DNA of 64,000 nucleotides from Acanthosepion lycidas (GCA_963932145.1 OZ010599.1:44570844-44634843); one strand, 5' to 3'. Positions 1 to 11,364 are shown, numbered from the stretch's first letter. Translations and numbers: made by a program. The notes: generated by a model from the sequence alone, not told the origin.

Positions 1-880
1 AACGCTTTTGTATCACTTAGTTATTTCTGTGTGTTTATATGTAAAATGAACAGCTACACAGTGGTTGGATTTAAATGAACGATCAGATGACCCAGTTGAC
101 CAAAAGAAACGGAGCACGCAATAGATCTTTTGAATGAGAGACCTGACTTCATGGTTGATATGACTTGAGGCAGTTAACTACAACTATATGAGAGGGAAGT
201 TGCAACAGCAGGTTAGAGGTTTGAGTCCCATCACTGGCTATTTTGTTGCTATGATCTCATCTGACAGTTCACCTGTATATAATCACAGGTAGTAAGTCAT
301 ATAGTAATTACATTTGAGAAGACATTTCACAATCAGATTATTATAAAGTAAATAAATATAAATCACAAAAGAGATTTTTCTTTTATTTTGGTTTCATGAC
401 AAGTTTTAGCTTTTTCACAAAATAAGTGTATATCTGATAACAATTCATAGCCCTTGAGATAAAAGTTATCCAGCTTGAATTAAAGGCCATGGCATTGATG
501 TGTGTGTATTTCTGAAGTGATATGTTTAATATGAGAGATAAAGAAAGCAGGAGAAAGAGAGAGAGTTGGGGTACAAATATACAGTTCTATGTATAAGGTG
601 ATAAACAGTTTTCAAATCTGACATCAATCCGAAGATTTAAGCATATTGTGGATTAAGATACATAATACTTACACAGCACTGCCCTCAATCTCTTCTTGTT
701 TGGGAATTATTTGTGACAATAACATAGATGATTGATTATGGGACATGGTGCAATGTAACTAGAACATAAAATGTCTTTGCTAATTCCATTTTCAAACAAC
801 TATATTAATTCCTACAATGTTACAGGCAAATACTAGACAAGCAATAATAAAAACATATACACATCCTTAAGTCCTACATA
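1..880. other. Unassigned AT-rich sequence
   Basis: No open frame, structural RNA or repeat shared with the rest of the window was recognised here. It holds a short purine-rich GA tract near 540-565 and nothing else that I can support. Confidence 0.5.
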
Positions 881-982
881 TTAGGTTGGTGCAAAATGAA
901 TGACGTAATAATGTCGTTTTTTGACGTATTTTTTAACGTCAAAAAACGACATTATTACGTCATTATTTTTGCACCAACCTAA
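881..982. mobile_element. Mariner-type hairpin MITE, copy 1 (102 bp)
   Basis: The element is an almost perfect palindrome. It starts TTAGGTTGGTGCAAAA and ends with the reverse complement, and both ends are flanked by TA, the Tc1/mariner target dinucleotide. The arms carry repeated ACGTC/GACGT words. There is no coding capacity, so it must be moved by a transposase in trans. Five more copies of this family lie in the window. The outermost 16 bases match, as I remember it, the terminal repeat of the primate Hsmar1/MADE1 family. Confidence 0.9.
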
Positions 983-1239
983 TATTTTTTCTAGTACAAG
1001 ATCAAAAGAAAAGAACCTTTTAAATACAGGTTAAAGGATATGATAGAGGTCAACATACAATAATTAAAATACTCTGCAAAAAAAATTCAGACAAGAATAT
1101 GGTAAGAAGTACCACTAAATTGCCTCTTGAATTGCAATATTCTCAGGTTAGCTGGTATTTGATACTAGACATAAAAACTTATTTGCAAGTTACATAACAG
1201 TGGCTCACAAAGCGAAATCAGCAAGCTGAGTTCAATCTG

Positions 1240-1429
1240 CTGCTGGCACAGATAGCACGTTTTTTTCTTCTTGTTCTTCTGGATGTGGGCAATCATGGCT
1301 CTCCACAATTTCCTGTTCTTTGTAGCTCTTAGTATATTTTGTCTTTTCACTCTCTGTCCTAATCCCTGTTCTGCCAACCATATTCATAAGCTTGTTAGGT
1401 AGGTTATGCTTTCTTTGACTCTCTATCAC

Positions 1430-1473
<44 letters not shown>

Positions 1474-1640
1474 CCTTGCCTTCCATATATCCTATTAGTG
1501 CCAAATTTTCCAAGCCCTCTTTCTTCAGTATGTTCCATAGAAATATAAACACTTTTTGATGTTACATATAAGTCTCATTTTTGTTTCCATTAGCCTTGCT
1601 GCCCACTGATAAATTGCTTCAGCACGCTCTTCCCAATCAC
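1240..1640 (-). mobile_element. RTE-like LINE, 3' fragment
   Basis: Read on the minus strand this is the C-terminal coding end and 3' UTR of a LINE family present about nine times in the window. The recognisable block is MAEQGLGQ...RKLWRAMIAH, matching the longer copies near 61.0 and 62.4 kb. It is 5'-truncated and frameshifted, and an (ATCT)n tract has expanded inside it. RTE-like is the nearest clade I recognise from the conserved tail; the clade call is tentative. Confidence 0.6.
1427..1472. repeat. (ATCT)n microsatellite
   Basis: Eleven or so uninterrupted tetranucleotide units lie inside the LINE fragment, at a place where sister copies have only a short pyrimidine-rich stretch. The expansion is therefore younger than the LINE insertion. 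Confidence 0.9.
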
Positions 1641-1954
1641 ATGTTCAGAGTAGATGAATGGTTATAAACTCATTGGTCATTCAAGTCATTCATGCAAATA
1701 TACAAACAGATGTGAGTTTTTCTAAAAGAAAAAGTTCATACATTTGTTGTGTATATCATATTTTGTCTGTAAGTTGCACTGGATTGCTTACAAATTTATA
1801 CTGGCAATAATCTAATCAAAATATTACAGAATCAGTTTATACAAAACCTGTTTTTAATTAAAATTGCCTTCTCATTGATTTTTAGGCTAGAGAAATACTG
1901 AAATATTTTAATGTAAACTGCATTAAATATATAAGTAGTGTATATATATATTCA

Positions 1955-2403
1955 TACAGAATTAAACCAATTTGGTAATTTAATAGAAAACATTTAGTTA
2001 TTGAGATATTTCCAGATTGAAATTCTGTTCTCATCTTATTTCTGATCAGGATTATGATGCTTTTTGATTCTTGTGGCATCAGCTGTGTTATGCTTTCTTA
2101 GCCACATTCAAGATGAATCGCTGCACTCCCAAAGATCCAATGGAAGACCTATGAAATTTATTACTAGAAGATTTGCCACATTTTTAACTTCAAGACCATT
2201 TCTTTTGTTGGAAGAAATTATGTTTATCAGAGAAAACCCTTTTTAGCCTCCTTACAGCAATGGTATTAATTATATTTTTAGCTATTATATATTGACTGTT
2301 AATATATAAGATTATTTTCAGATAATCCAACAACTGGTTAGCTAAGCTTTTACAATTTTAAGAATTGGTTTGTGTAAACCAGTGCAAACTGGTAAGATGC
2401 CAC

Positions 2404-2408
<5 letters not shown>
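1955..2408 (-). mobile_element. hAT deletion derivative, copy B
   Basis: On the minus strand this copy runs from a terminal-repeat-like end (GTGGCATCTTACCAGTTTG, near 2390-2405) into a stretch encoding the C-terminal hAT dimerisation region, recognised by NGLEVKNVANL followed by IGLPLDLWECSDS. It is collinear with the better preserved copy at 34.2-34.8 kb. The distal terminal repeat is not recognisable. It is a defective non-autonomous copy with no usable open frame. Confidence 0.6.

Positions 2409-2450
<42 letters not shown>
2407..2450. repeat. (TA)n microsatellite
   Basis: About 22 TA units immediately abut the terminal-repeat end of the neighbouring hAT copy. Confidence 0.95.
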
Positions 2451-2452
<2 letters not shown>

Positions 2453-2459
2453 CCCAAAT

Positions 2460-2814
2460 TATAAAGACATTAGATGCTACTTTACTGTAATTAGAAGTTT
2501 CATGCTAAAAAGCAATCTTCAGATAGTTATGAGAAGTAATATAGAAAAATAAATCACAAAATATATACCTAACTCACAAAGAGCAATGGAAAAACTTGTG
2601 AATATCACCCGTATGGGAAAAAAATAAAATATGCAAAGGAAAAAAAAGGAAAATATATATATATATGTTTATCTGAAATTAATTGTGCTACATTATTTTT
2701 ATGTAGGTAAGATAATTTCTAAGATAATTAGGACAGCATTTCAGAACCAGAATTTGCTCTAAATTTACAGTCTATACTTACCATTCATACATTCTTCCTC
2801 TTCTTTCATCTACT
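2460..2814. other. Unassigned AT-rich sequence
   Basis: A short (TA)n tract lies at 2656-2667. Nothing else is recognised. Confidence 0.4.
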
Positions 2815-2935
2815 GTGTACCTTCAAGACATTGGCAATCATTGCTCTTTACAATTTCCTGTCTTTTGTAGCTCTTAGTAAATTTTGTCTTTTTGTTATCT
2901 CTCCTAAATCTTGTTCTTCATACATTACAAGTTTT
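2815..2935 (-). mobile_element. RTE-like LINE, short 3' fragment
   Basis: It contains the same 3' block as the copy at 1240-1640 (ACATTGGCAATCATTGCTC and the following TTTGTAGCTCTTAGTAAAT). It is a small 5'-truncated fragment with no open frame. Confidence 0.6.
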
Positions 2936-3289
2936 TTTCTATTAAAAATGTTGTAAGACTTTTTCCTAATTCACAAGAAAGTTTTCAATAAATCAAAACA
3001 AACTCTTTTTCTTCACATTTGCAATGTAGTTTAGTAAGCTAGTCTTACAGATAATTACTACAGTAGTTGGGTTTAATCCTCACTGGGTGCCATACACTGT
3101 TTGTCTTCAGATTTAATAAGCTTAGTAAATACTAACAGTAGGTTCCTTACCATAGCCAATAAGGTGGGTAACATGCTACAATTTGTCATAATTTGACCTG
3201 GTATCTTAAAAGGGGAGAACTTTAATTTTCAAAGGTATTTTATTGACCTGTCCTCAGTACTATACTTGGAAACAATAGGCATCAAAACT

Positions 3290-3500
3290 AAGTCATTCTG
3301 TAGGTTTATGACGGAACATCCAACAAGTCAATTTTATTGAGTCAAAAATATTTGGTCATTTAAAAAGTGCATTTAGTTTGTTAAATAAAATAAAATCATT
3401 TTTTTATTATTTTTAACCTTATTAAACAACACATTTACCATTTTCTGCCATCTTTTAGGCCACTTAAAAAAGTGTTCTTGATGTTTTCTGTCGTCTTCCA
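3290..3500 (-). pseudogene. Possible mariner transposase C-terminal remnant
   Basis: On the minus strand one frame reads HFFKWPKRWQKMVNV followed by a lysine/asparagine-rich tail and a stop. This resembles the WQKCI-type C-terminus of mariner transposases. Frames upstream are broken and no terminal repeats were found. The match is short, so this is only a suggestion. Confidence 0.25.
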
Positions 3501-5170
3501 TGGAATTGAATTTTCTAAAATAAGAGATCTCCGATTCTGAATAAAATCAAAAATTTAATACTATGTGTTCATAACTTACTTTCCTCATTGGTTAAAAAAT
3601 CACAGTATGTATCTCTTTAAACTCCACTTGTTTGCAAACTTTATTTAGGTGGGTTTTGAGGCCATCAAATTTGAGCCTCTTTTTTTTTACAAATTTTTGA
3701 ATACCTAATTTTATACATGTATCTTTTTTTATAAACTGTCAGGTTTCATTTTGGTGGTTCTTTTACATCAATTTGAGCCTTAGACAAAGTTTACTCACCA
3801 AATTTTATTCAAGCCATTTTTTTTTTACTGTCTAGCAGTTTTTATTTAAAGAATACATGTTAATAACTTTCTTATTTTAATAAATGTTTTTTTCAAAGAC
3901 TCCCCTTAAAAGAAAATGTAATAAATAAAACTAGTCTATTGTGTTATTTTTTTTATTTACCCTTAAACAAATTTTAAATAATTCTAAATTTTTTTTTATA
4001 ATATAAATTTTTATGCAATATATTGAATAAAAACTGCTTAATATTTGTGCCTTTTTTAGAACTGCAAAATATAATAGAAATATCTTATTTCAATTTTAAT
4101 AGCAAATAAAAGCATAAGTAGCAAAGGAAAATAAAAGTAGGATAAACTGATTTATAATACAGCAAATGCAATATACAAAATATAATACAAAATGCATGTA
4201 AAATATCATTAAAAATACTGTCATTATCAGTAAAAGGACAGAGTGATTTCCTAAGCTTAGTCTGTACCAACTCCAGTCTATATATTCGGCTTCATTGAGT
4301 TATATGAATAGATGTTTGTTGCACATGAGTATATAATTCATTTGATGAAATGTATATTTTTGACAGATTTCTCTGCGTGTTTTCTCTGATCATTGCCAGG
4401 TGATGTATCAGCGGTTGTGGGCACAAGATCGATAATGATCAAAATAAAATGGCCACAGCAACAGCTGCTTGCAGATATTTATAGCACACGGATTTTGACC
4501 GTTTTACCAGAAAGAGACTGACCCATTGAACATGGGGTTGGAAAAACAAGATCAGTATCCAAGTGGACTTGAATCACAGCCATATGATTAAAAGATCAGT
4601 GTTATCAAAATACTTATGACTTGTCTGTCGTAGTTGTAGTTATTTATTCTATTTTGGTATTGTAAATTTCACAAGAAAAAAAACTGATTATAACAGAAGG
4701 AAAGCAATTTTTCAAACATGTGTGAATAATAATTGCGTTTCCTTGGTGATCATATTTTAATGATCTTTACTAACTTGGTATTAAGAAATAAATCCTCTGT
4801 AGAAATTAGCAGTCTCTCTAAATTATAAATGTAATGTTAATTTTAGGTTAGTGTAAGGGTTAGAGTTGGACTTTTCTATATTTATTTTTATTAGCTGCAA
4901 CAATAAGAAAGCTAACTAAAAATAAAATAGGAACTTTAATACCATAGAAAATCTACAGACATATCTGAAAAATGAAACACTTGAAAGGCAAAGAATTTGT
5001 GTCTAAAATTGGTGCTGATTTTGATTGTAAATTTTTATACTCTTTATGATTTATTAAACTATGTTTTCTACAAAAAATAAACTTCAATGAAAAATTGCCT
5101 GAGGTCTAAATGCTTATTGTGAACTCCAATAATGATTTTGATTAGTAATGTTACAGATAACAATAATAGT
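3500..5170. other. Unassigned AT-rich sequence
   Basis: Long T- and A-rich runs dominate 3650-4080. A somewhat less AT-rich block at 4380-4600 has no conserved frame. No gene or shared repeat was recognised. Confidence 0.4.
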
Positions 5171-5370
5171 AGTAGTTGTAATAATAATAATAATAATAAT
5201 AATAATTGTTGTAATAAATTAACACATCCCATCTCCCCTCTCACTTGTAACCATCCATCACAATAAAATAAATTTTTTTTAGCATTATAGCTGAATTAAT
5301 CAAATAAAGCTTTATAAACTTCTACTTAGAGTTGTTACTATATTACAATAATATTAATAATAATAATAAT

Positions 5371-5690
5371 ACGAAGATATCAATAATTCCAGTGGTAGTT
5401 GAAGCACTTGGTTTGACTAGAAAAGGTTCCAACAGATTCATTGAAGGGATCCCTGGCAGCCTATGCCTTAGAAAAATACAAAAAAATTTGTACTGACAAG
5501 TACAGCTCACATCTTACGAAGGGCTTTATCCATGTGTAAGATCTTAGGTTGTCTTTTTTCTTTGGTTTTTCTACAAAAAGGTTAAGTGGAAAATGACATG
5601 ATATGATTTCTGACCTTAAGTCTCTGGTTGGGACCCAGGAGGAAATGAGTATAGAAAAGAAATCAAAGGAAATCATAATAATAATTCCTA
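5371..5690 (+). mobile_element. R4/Dong-like LINE, 5'-truncated copy in (AAT)n
   Basis: One frame reads IIPVVVEALGLTRKG, then FIEGIPGSLCLRKIQ, ending at a stop near 5490. This aligns with the C-terminal end of the longer copy at 55.2-55.66 kb (IPVVDGALGLVGKD, LIEGIPGSPCLKEMQK). The 3' UTR, with the block ACCTTAAGTCTCTGGTTGGG near 5612, is also shared and ends in a short AAT tail. The 5' end begins directly after an (ATA)n tract at 5349-5370. The C-terminus is the kind seen in LINEs with a restriction-like endonuclease; the clade call is an inference. Confidence 0.6.
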
Positions 5691-5830
5691 AAACTTTTAG
5701 GCACTGCACACATTTTGTGGAAAATATTGTCTGTTTGAGGTCCTTGTTGTGACTTGACAGATAACTTAATGTGCCCAGTATATTCAAAAACTTGCACTGT
5801 GAAAGAAAACATAATTTCTAAAAACATAAT

Positions 5831-5887
5831 CATAAAAATAATAATAATAATAATAATAAAAATAAGTTATAATAATAATAATAATAT
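5831..5887. repeat. (AAT)n microsatellite
   Basis: Two runs of AAT/ATA units lie here, and the second directly precedes the 5' truncation point of another copy of the R4/Dong-like LINE. Confidence 0.9.
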
Positions 5888-6030
5888 CATCTGTTGTTAC
5901 TGGGTCTTTGGGAAGTATAACAAAAGAAGTATGCGAATATGTGGATCAAATCCATGGTAGTCCTAAAATATATCAACTGCAGAAAAATCATACTCATGGC
6001 TACTTCTTATATCTTGCTGAGATTTCTCTT
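5888..6030 (+). mobile_element. R4/Dong-like LINE, second truncated copy
   Basis: The plus strand reads SSVVTGSLGSITKEV, then VDQIHGSPKIYQLQK, which aligns with IPVVDGALGLVGKD...IPGSPCLKEMQK of the copy near 55.3 kb. It is more diverged than the copy 500 bp upstream and is cut at nearly the same residue, again directly after an (AAT)n tract. The 3' limit is uncertain. Confidence 0.5.
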
Positions 6031-6334
6031 CATGCAGTGACCACAATTATATTTTTTCTCTCTGATTGCATGGCTACTCATCTGTTTGCATCTTCTGATA
6101 CAAAAAATCTTATTACTTGAAGTCTCTAGTTGAGAATTGGGGCAACTGTAATACACAATGCAAAGACAAAACACAATAAGAAAAAGAAGACCACTCAATA
6201 TGAGTTGCATGTTTAACAATCAAAACTGAATGGAATGTAACTTTTCCCATAGAGTCTAGTTTCCTGTCCATAGTTGTGGTTCATTACACATTCAACATCT
6301 CTATTATATTAATTAAAATACTTGACATTTTTTT

Positions 6335-6402
6335 CTCTTTTTTTAATCATTTCACCCTAAGCAAGGTTATAAATCTACTAAGGCACAAGGGGTTACTGAG
6401 AG
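6335..6402 (-). mobile_element. Jockey/CR1-like LINE, 3' UTR fragment
   Basis: On the minus strand this reads TAACCCCTTGTGCCTTAGTA and then GGGTGAAATGATTAAAAAAA. The same 3' UTR is found at 27.4, 52.7 and 63.5 kb. It is a 3'-terminal scrap. Confidence 0.55.
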
Positions 6403-6407
6403 TGGTT

Positions 6408-6500
6408 GGTTGATTTTGTTTAGCAGCATATCAACCTCTATGGTTTATTTAATGCCAAAATCTAAATTTTTGAACACAATTTTTTAGCTTCAATGAAATA
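6408..6500 (-). repeat. SINE-type 3' tail fragment
   Basis: The minus strand carries the motif CATTAAATAAACC...GGTTGATATGCTG, a variant of the GGTTGATAAGCT tail that ends the composite SINEs and the large LINE. No head is attached here. Confidence 0.5.
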
Positions 6501-6594
6501 CATTTTGAATGCAATTGTATGCCTTCAACTACAGATGAAATGTATTGTTGGTCATTTTGCTTTAAATATGTGTTTTTGGCAATTTTACTATAAA

Positions 6595-6735
6595 TATTGT
6601 TGTTTGGTTGATATTGTTTTGTGGCATATCAACCACAATGAGTTATTTAATGCTGAAATTTAAACATTTTGAATGTAATTTTATGCTTTTAGGGTAAAAG
6701 ATATATATATATATTTTATGATCTTCAATATATAT

Positions 6736-6768
<33 letters not shown>

Positions 6769-7060
6769 TTTGAAGATCATAAAATGTATTTTTGGTAATT
6801 TTACTATCAAAATGTATTTTTATATTTTTTTTAGTGTTGCATCGATTGTCATTTTTCTATAAAAATATATTGTTGGTAACTTTATTATAAAAATGTACTG
6901 TTGATTTTTGCTTGGGGGTTCACTATTTACCCATATCTGGGATCCTAACAAGTGCTACCACCCGGGATCAGGGTGGACCAGAGAACAACAGCAGCTAAGA
7001 AGTGGTTCCATGCTCCACAAAACCTCCAATCTCCCAATCAGAGGCCTTGCTACCAGATGT
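6595..7060 (-). mobile_element. SINE-like element C, with palindromic (TA)n inside
   Basis: A tail of the GGTTGATATGCC type at 6600-6680 and a body containing CAGATATGGGTAAATAGTGA and a block CACCCGGGATCAGGGTGG (6959-6976) match the element at 45.19-45.49 kb. The copy is interrupted by short A/T-rich duplications (repeats of AAATGTATTTTT) and by the palindrome at 6713-6785. The family lacks the 5S head seen in the composite SINEs, and its 5' limit is not resolved. Confidence 0.45.
6713..6785. repeat. Palindrome centred on (TA)n
   Basis: Perfect 16-bp arms (ATTTTATGATCTTCAA and its reverse complement) flank about 40 bp of alternating TA. The whole block can extrude as a cruciform. A larger example lies at 60248-60351. 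Confidence 0.9.
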
Positions 7061-7147
7061 AGTTTATCATCATACCCAGGACACTACTGAAAGTGAAGGA
7101 GACTGAGAAAATGTTACTGCCAAGAAAGAACACTAAAAGAACAGTGT

Positions 7148-7440
7148 TCAAATAGGCAGAAAATAGCAATTGATGTTGCATTCAAATGTTTGAAGATTGT
7201 AATTGACAGGAAAGCAAGAAGCCAGAAGAGAGTTCCACAGGCGAAAAATGCAAGAGAAGAAACATTTATAATAGAACTTACATCTTGCTATTTTAACGGT
7301 AAAATGATGAGACTTATTTGCAAATCTATTACTATGCTTAAATTCCTGAGGTTGATGTACCAAAGTGAAAAGCTTATTAGAAGAGTTGCCACAAAAATAT
7401 TTTTGCAAAAGAAAAATAATATAATAGTACAAAACTAACT
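7148..7440 (-). mobile_element. Jockey/CR1-like LINE, C-terminal fragment
   Basis: A 94-residue minus-strand frame ends with RLWNSLLASCFPVNYNLQTF and then ECNIN, closely matching RLWNTLPNYCFPDSYNLQLF, KCNVN of the large LINE at 12.2-13.4 kb. The region upstream in the frame (KLFTLVHQPQEFKHSNRFA) matches ELLSLVPSLHEYKRLTRLA. It is an older, 5'-truncated copy of the same family. Confidence 0.75.
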
Positions 7441-8061
7441 GTTGTAAAACAAAGGTTGTGAAACCTGTGAAATGTGCTGATATTCTGTAGTTCCAGTATT
7501 ATAGCTAAATGATAACTTTGAATAAGTTATTACACACTTGCAGTTGGATACCACAAGTGAATAATCACTGGACTTTATAAGCAGTAGTATTAGAAGCAAA
7601 AACAATAAGTTTCTGTGTGGTCTCTATTGTCATTTACAATGAAGTTAAATTGTTTAGCATAAGCAAGAGATTTGTGTTTCCTCCTTTTGAGTTTTTCAGT
7701 TAGTTCAGTTTTAAAAGTTTATTTTCCCCTAATTTCATCAAATCATATTCAGCCATTTTGAAATGCAGGCATGATACACACAATGTCCACAGAAACTGAT
7801 TAATTTATAGTATCGACAAAAGAGAGGATATTTATCTAATTTTGGAATTACCCGCAAAGTGGATCATTTTTCCTCATTTTTTAAAGCAATGAGAATATAT
7901 TTATCTATTTTCTTTTTTATTGGAAAGAGCCATTGTAAATATCGTCCAATACTCATGTTATATAACAGATATTTATATGTGCGTAAATATTAAATATTTT
8001 ACAAGCACAAAGCTGATGGCAATATATATGAGACATAAAAAATTGCCCAAAGGTTTAAAGG
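7441..8061. other. Unassigned sequence
   Basis: No recognised repeat, RNA or coding frame. Confidence 0.4.
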
Positions 8062-8225
8062 CTATTTACATTATTTACATTGTTTGAACTATTGTCCTCA
8101 TCTTTATTGTCATATTCACAATGTTTCGGCTGTTGTATGCTCTGGCCTTCTTCAGGTGATATACATAATAAATATAACAATAAAAATGAGGACAATAGTT
8201 CAAGCAATGTAAATATTGTAAATAG
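8062..8225. mobile_element. Foldback element with 55-bp arms
   Basis: Arms at 8062-8116 and 8171-8225 are imperfect inverted repeats containing CTATTGTCCTCAT. The 54-bp centre contains a CAATGTTTCGGCTG...CTTCAGGTG block. Related elements lie at 19282-19635, and a fragment at 17135-17210. No coding capacity is present. The superfamily is not assigned. Confidence 0.8.
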
Positions 8226-8291
8226 TTACTATATCTCGTCTCAGATATATAGACATATGTTTAAAGACTATTTCAGTGTTTTAACTGTAAT

Positions 8292-8580
8292 ATAATTGAT
8301 TTTGTTTTTCCAGCTTATCAATCATTTGTGGATTATTTAAAGCTGAAACATTTTTTGAGTCTGAATATTGAATTAACAATTTTTTGACAATAACAATAAC
8401 TTTTCCAAATATAAGTCCTACTATTTAACCCATGGCTGGGGGAGGAGATGGATTTATACTTTTCCCAAGGGTATTTGCACATAAAGGAATGTAACCAATC
8501 TAACTGAAATTCAAACTCGGCTCTCCAATTTCTTAGACCAAGACACTATACATTACATCACTCACACATCCTAAACTGTA
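8292..8580 (-). mobile_element. Composite SINE, 5'-truncated (tRNA part plus tail)
   Basis: On the minus strand it starts at GGATGTGTGAGTGATGTAAT (tRNA A-box region), passes a B-box-like GAGTTTGAATTTC, a middle block GGGTTAAATAGTAGGACTTA, and ends in the GATTGATAAGCT-type tail. The 5S-derived head seen in the full-length copies is missing. Confidence 0.75.
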
Positions 8581-8867
8581 GCATAAAGGTAGGTATTTAT
8601 AACTATTATATATACAAAGAACTTCTCAAAAGTTCTTGCTCCAATCTACTTTCCAAATAATAATCAAGCATCAGAATTTTATTTTTATTAACCAGGCTGA
8701 GAACTTTTCAGCACCTCTCTTATAAAATATAAGCACATAATTGACGACTGTTGTTGGGTATCAGAAAATTTAACTATGGTGGAGAATTGCACTCTAAAAT
8801 GGAAATGATAATAATAAATTAATAGAAACTTATTATTTGTAAAGATTGCAAGAATTTTATAAATATA

Positions 8868-8868
<1 letters not shown>

Positions 8869-8913
<45 letters not shown>

Positions 8914-8960
8914 AGATATATTTTTTGTGAACATTTCACCCCAAACTAGGCACTGTGTAT

Positions 8961-9012
<52 letters not shown>
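8869..9012. repeat. Two (TA)n microsatellites
   Basis: Tracts at about 8871-8906 and 8963-9012 are separated by roughly 55 bp of unique sequence. Confidence 0.95.
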
Positions 9013-9016
<4 letters not shown>

Positions 9017-9219
9017 CAGAGGAATGAAGATTGTAGATGCATGAAACACTGAGTTGTGCAATCAATGTAGAGTATTATGTATATTTAAATATATTAAATA
9101 TGTCTGTTATTTAACATTGGTTATATATTATCAATTTGATTATATATATACATACACACACACATATATATATATATATACAGATATATATAATGTCATC
9201 CACAGACAATATATATATA

Positions 9220-9321
9220 TTAGGTTGGTGCAAAAATAATGACATAATAATGTCGTTTTTTGACGTTAAAAAATATGTCAAAAAACAACATTATTACGTC
9301 ATTATTTTTGCACCAACCTAA
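9220..9321. mobile_element. Mariner-type hairpin MITE, copy 2 (inside (TA)n)
   Basis: The full element has TTAGGTTGGTGCAAAA ends. It lies between (TA)n tracts on both sides, so it inserted into a pre-existing TA run. Confidence 0.9.
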
Positions 9322-9393
9322 TATATATATATATATACAGGGTGATTGAAGAGTAACCTCCTATCTTATGTATAATGGACTCTCCTATCTAAC

Positions 9394-9483
9394 TAAAATA
9401 ATGACGTAATAATGTCCTTTTTTGACGTTACAAAATACGTCAAAAAACAACATTATTACGTCATTATTTTTGCACCAACCTAA
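9394..9483. mobile_element. Mariner-type hairpin MITE, copy 3 (left end damaged)
   Basis: The right end is intact (TTTTTGCACCAACCTAA), but the left end lacks the outer 13 bases and begins at AAAATAATGACG. It lies only 72 bp from copy 2. The 55 bp in between starts TACAGGGTGATTGAAGAG, a possible solo end of another Tc1/mariner family. Confidence 0.8.
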
Positions 9484-9493
9484 TATATATGTA

Positions 9494-9524
<31 letters not shown>

Positions 9525-9796
9525 CAGAAAAGATGTAGGCAGATCTTCTATGTGGGATACTTAATAATGAAAGTGATAAAAACAGAAACAAAAAATTGAA
9601 ACTAAATGAAATTGGCTGGAATAGATACCCAAACATATATTTAAAAACTAAGTTTAAATTTTAAAATTTCATCATCCCCTCTCCTTATGTGCATGTGTAC
9701 TTACATCAATGTAAACATCACTTTGGTTCAATGAAGTTCTAAGGAATGCATCAAAGACATTTTTTCCTATTTTGTCATTAATTTTGGTAACATATA

Positions 9797-9838
<42 letters not shown>

Positions 9839-9909
9839 TTGTATATTCCTTTTTTATGTATATATGAATACTCTAATTAAAATACTTTTTAAAAGGGCTT
9901 TTATTATAT

Positions 9910-9964
<55 letters not shown>

Positions 9965-10049
9965 TATAAATGTGTGTGTATGTGTATTTTATTACTTAAA
10001 CATTATTTTTTAGTGGATACTCATATTTGAATAGACACTTTATTTAGTA
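9484..10049. repeat. Microsatellite-rich interval
   Basis: It holds a GT tract at 9491-9514 and (TA)n tracts at about 9797-9836 and 9905-9962. The rest is unassigned AT-rich DNA. Confidence 0.8.
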
Positions 10050-10146
10050 TTAGGTTGGTGCAAAAATAATGACGTAATAATGTCGTTTTTTGCACGTGTT
10101 TTTTAACGTCAAAAACGCCATTATTACGTCATTATTTTTGCACCAA
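10050..10146. mobile_element. Mariner-type hairpin MITE, copy 4
   Basis: The left end is complete (TTAGGTTGGTGCAAAA). The right end stops at TTTTGCACCAA, so the last five bases are lost. The arms carry the same GACGTAATAATG words as the other copies. Confidence 0.85.
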
Positions 10147-10345
10147 AAATATATTTATTTATTTTTGTCTACCAGCCTGAATATTTGAGAAATCTTATTA
10201 GAGGAAAATATGTTCTCTCCGACATATATTCCTCTAAGTTATTACAGTGTCTGCTTAAATACAAGTATACACTAAAAATAATATTTAAGTAATGAAATCC
10301 ATCAAATTAATTCATAAATAATCCATCCCTTTCTTTGGAAATAAT

Positions 10346-10348
<3 letters not shown>

Positions 10349-10402
<54 letters not shown>
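10349..10402. repeat. (TA)n microsatellite
   Basis: About 27 uninterrupted TA units. Confidence 0.95.
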
Positions 10403-10405
<3 letters not shown>

Positions 10406-10559
10406 GCAAACTGATTGCAGAGAACATGGTATGGGTAATTGAATGACATTTTGTCAATCAATTACCCAACATTGTTCTGATATATAGAAATTTATATCTC
10501 ATATTCTCACACTAGTAATCATATATCAATAAAGAGTGATAAATTTGATATCATGGGAA

Positions 10560-11110
10560 GAGTGTAACTTTTTGATGTTCATTCTTAGGCTTGCTCCTAA
10601 GCGAGTTAGGCAAAATAGGGATGTTTTTACGAGCTGAGTTATAGACCCTACCTTTGATTTTTACCATCAATTGTAGTATTTTGGCAGAGTGTCTATGTGT
10701 TTTTTTCTTGCATTATAAACCCTTCAGTCTTGTACTAGGGTGGAGCAAATTTTGTAGGACACGTGCACTGAAAGGTACATGCATTTGCATGCTAATGCGC
10801 TTGTGCGTGTGTATGAGCTTGAGCTGGTACTACGCTGACCTGCGTAATGTTGTGTAGTGCATGAGAAGTGCTCAGGACATGTGCACCTAATTGCACTGCA
10901 TTCTGTTTTGCGTGTGTGTATGCATCCATTGTGCCTCTCATAAGCCTTGATATACGGCGAGGGCTGCATAACACAGCTTGATGCTCTGTTTACGTTACAG
11001 CTTCAGCTTGCTTTGCTGGTGTTTGTTTTAATAAGGCTTTTATAGTTTGTGTCAAAGATGCACATACTTTGTGTGCATCAGTGTGTGCTTTGTGCATGGA
11101 TGTCTACATA
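10560..11110. other. CpG-retaining unassigned block
   Basis: Unlike its neighbours, this block keeps several CG dinucleotides (CACGTG, TAATGCGC, GTGCGTG, CTACGCTG, TACGGCGAGG) and includes an octamer-like ATTTGCAT near 10781. A short hairpin with GATGCACA/TGTGTGCATC arms lies at 11059-11081. No conserved frame or splice signal was convincing. It could be regulatory or an unrecognised repeat. Confidence 0.3.
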
Positions 11111-11326
11111 TATTTTAGGCCATATTTCTTTGTACTAAAAACCTTTAAACAATCCAAAAGAAAATCTTACTGCCTAAATATAAAATTTCTTTTCCTCTCT
11201 TTATATATACTTTATATATCTTTATATTGATATCATACATATCGTGTGTATGTATACATTGTGTCTTCTTTCTTTCCTCCTCTTTCTCTTTTTCTTTCTC
11301 TCTCTCTCCTTCTATCTTTATCTATC

Positions 11327-11364
<38 letters not shown>

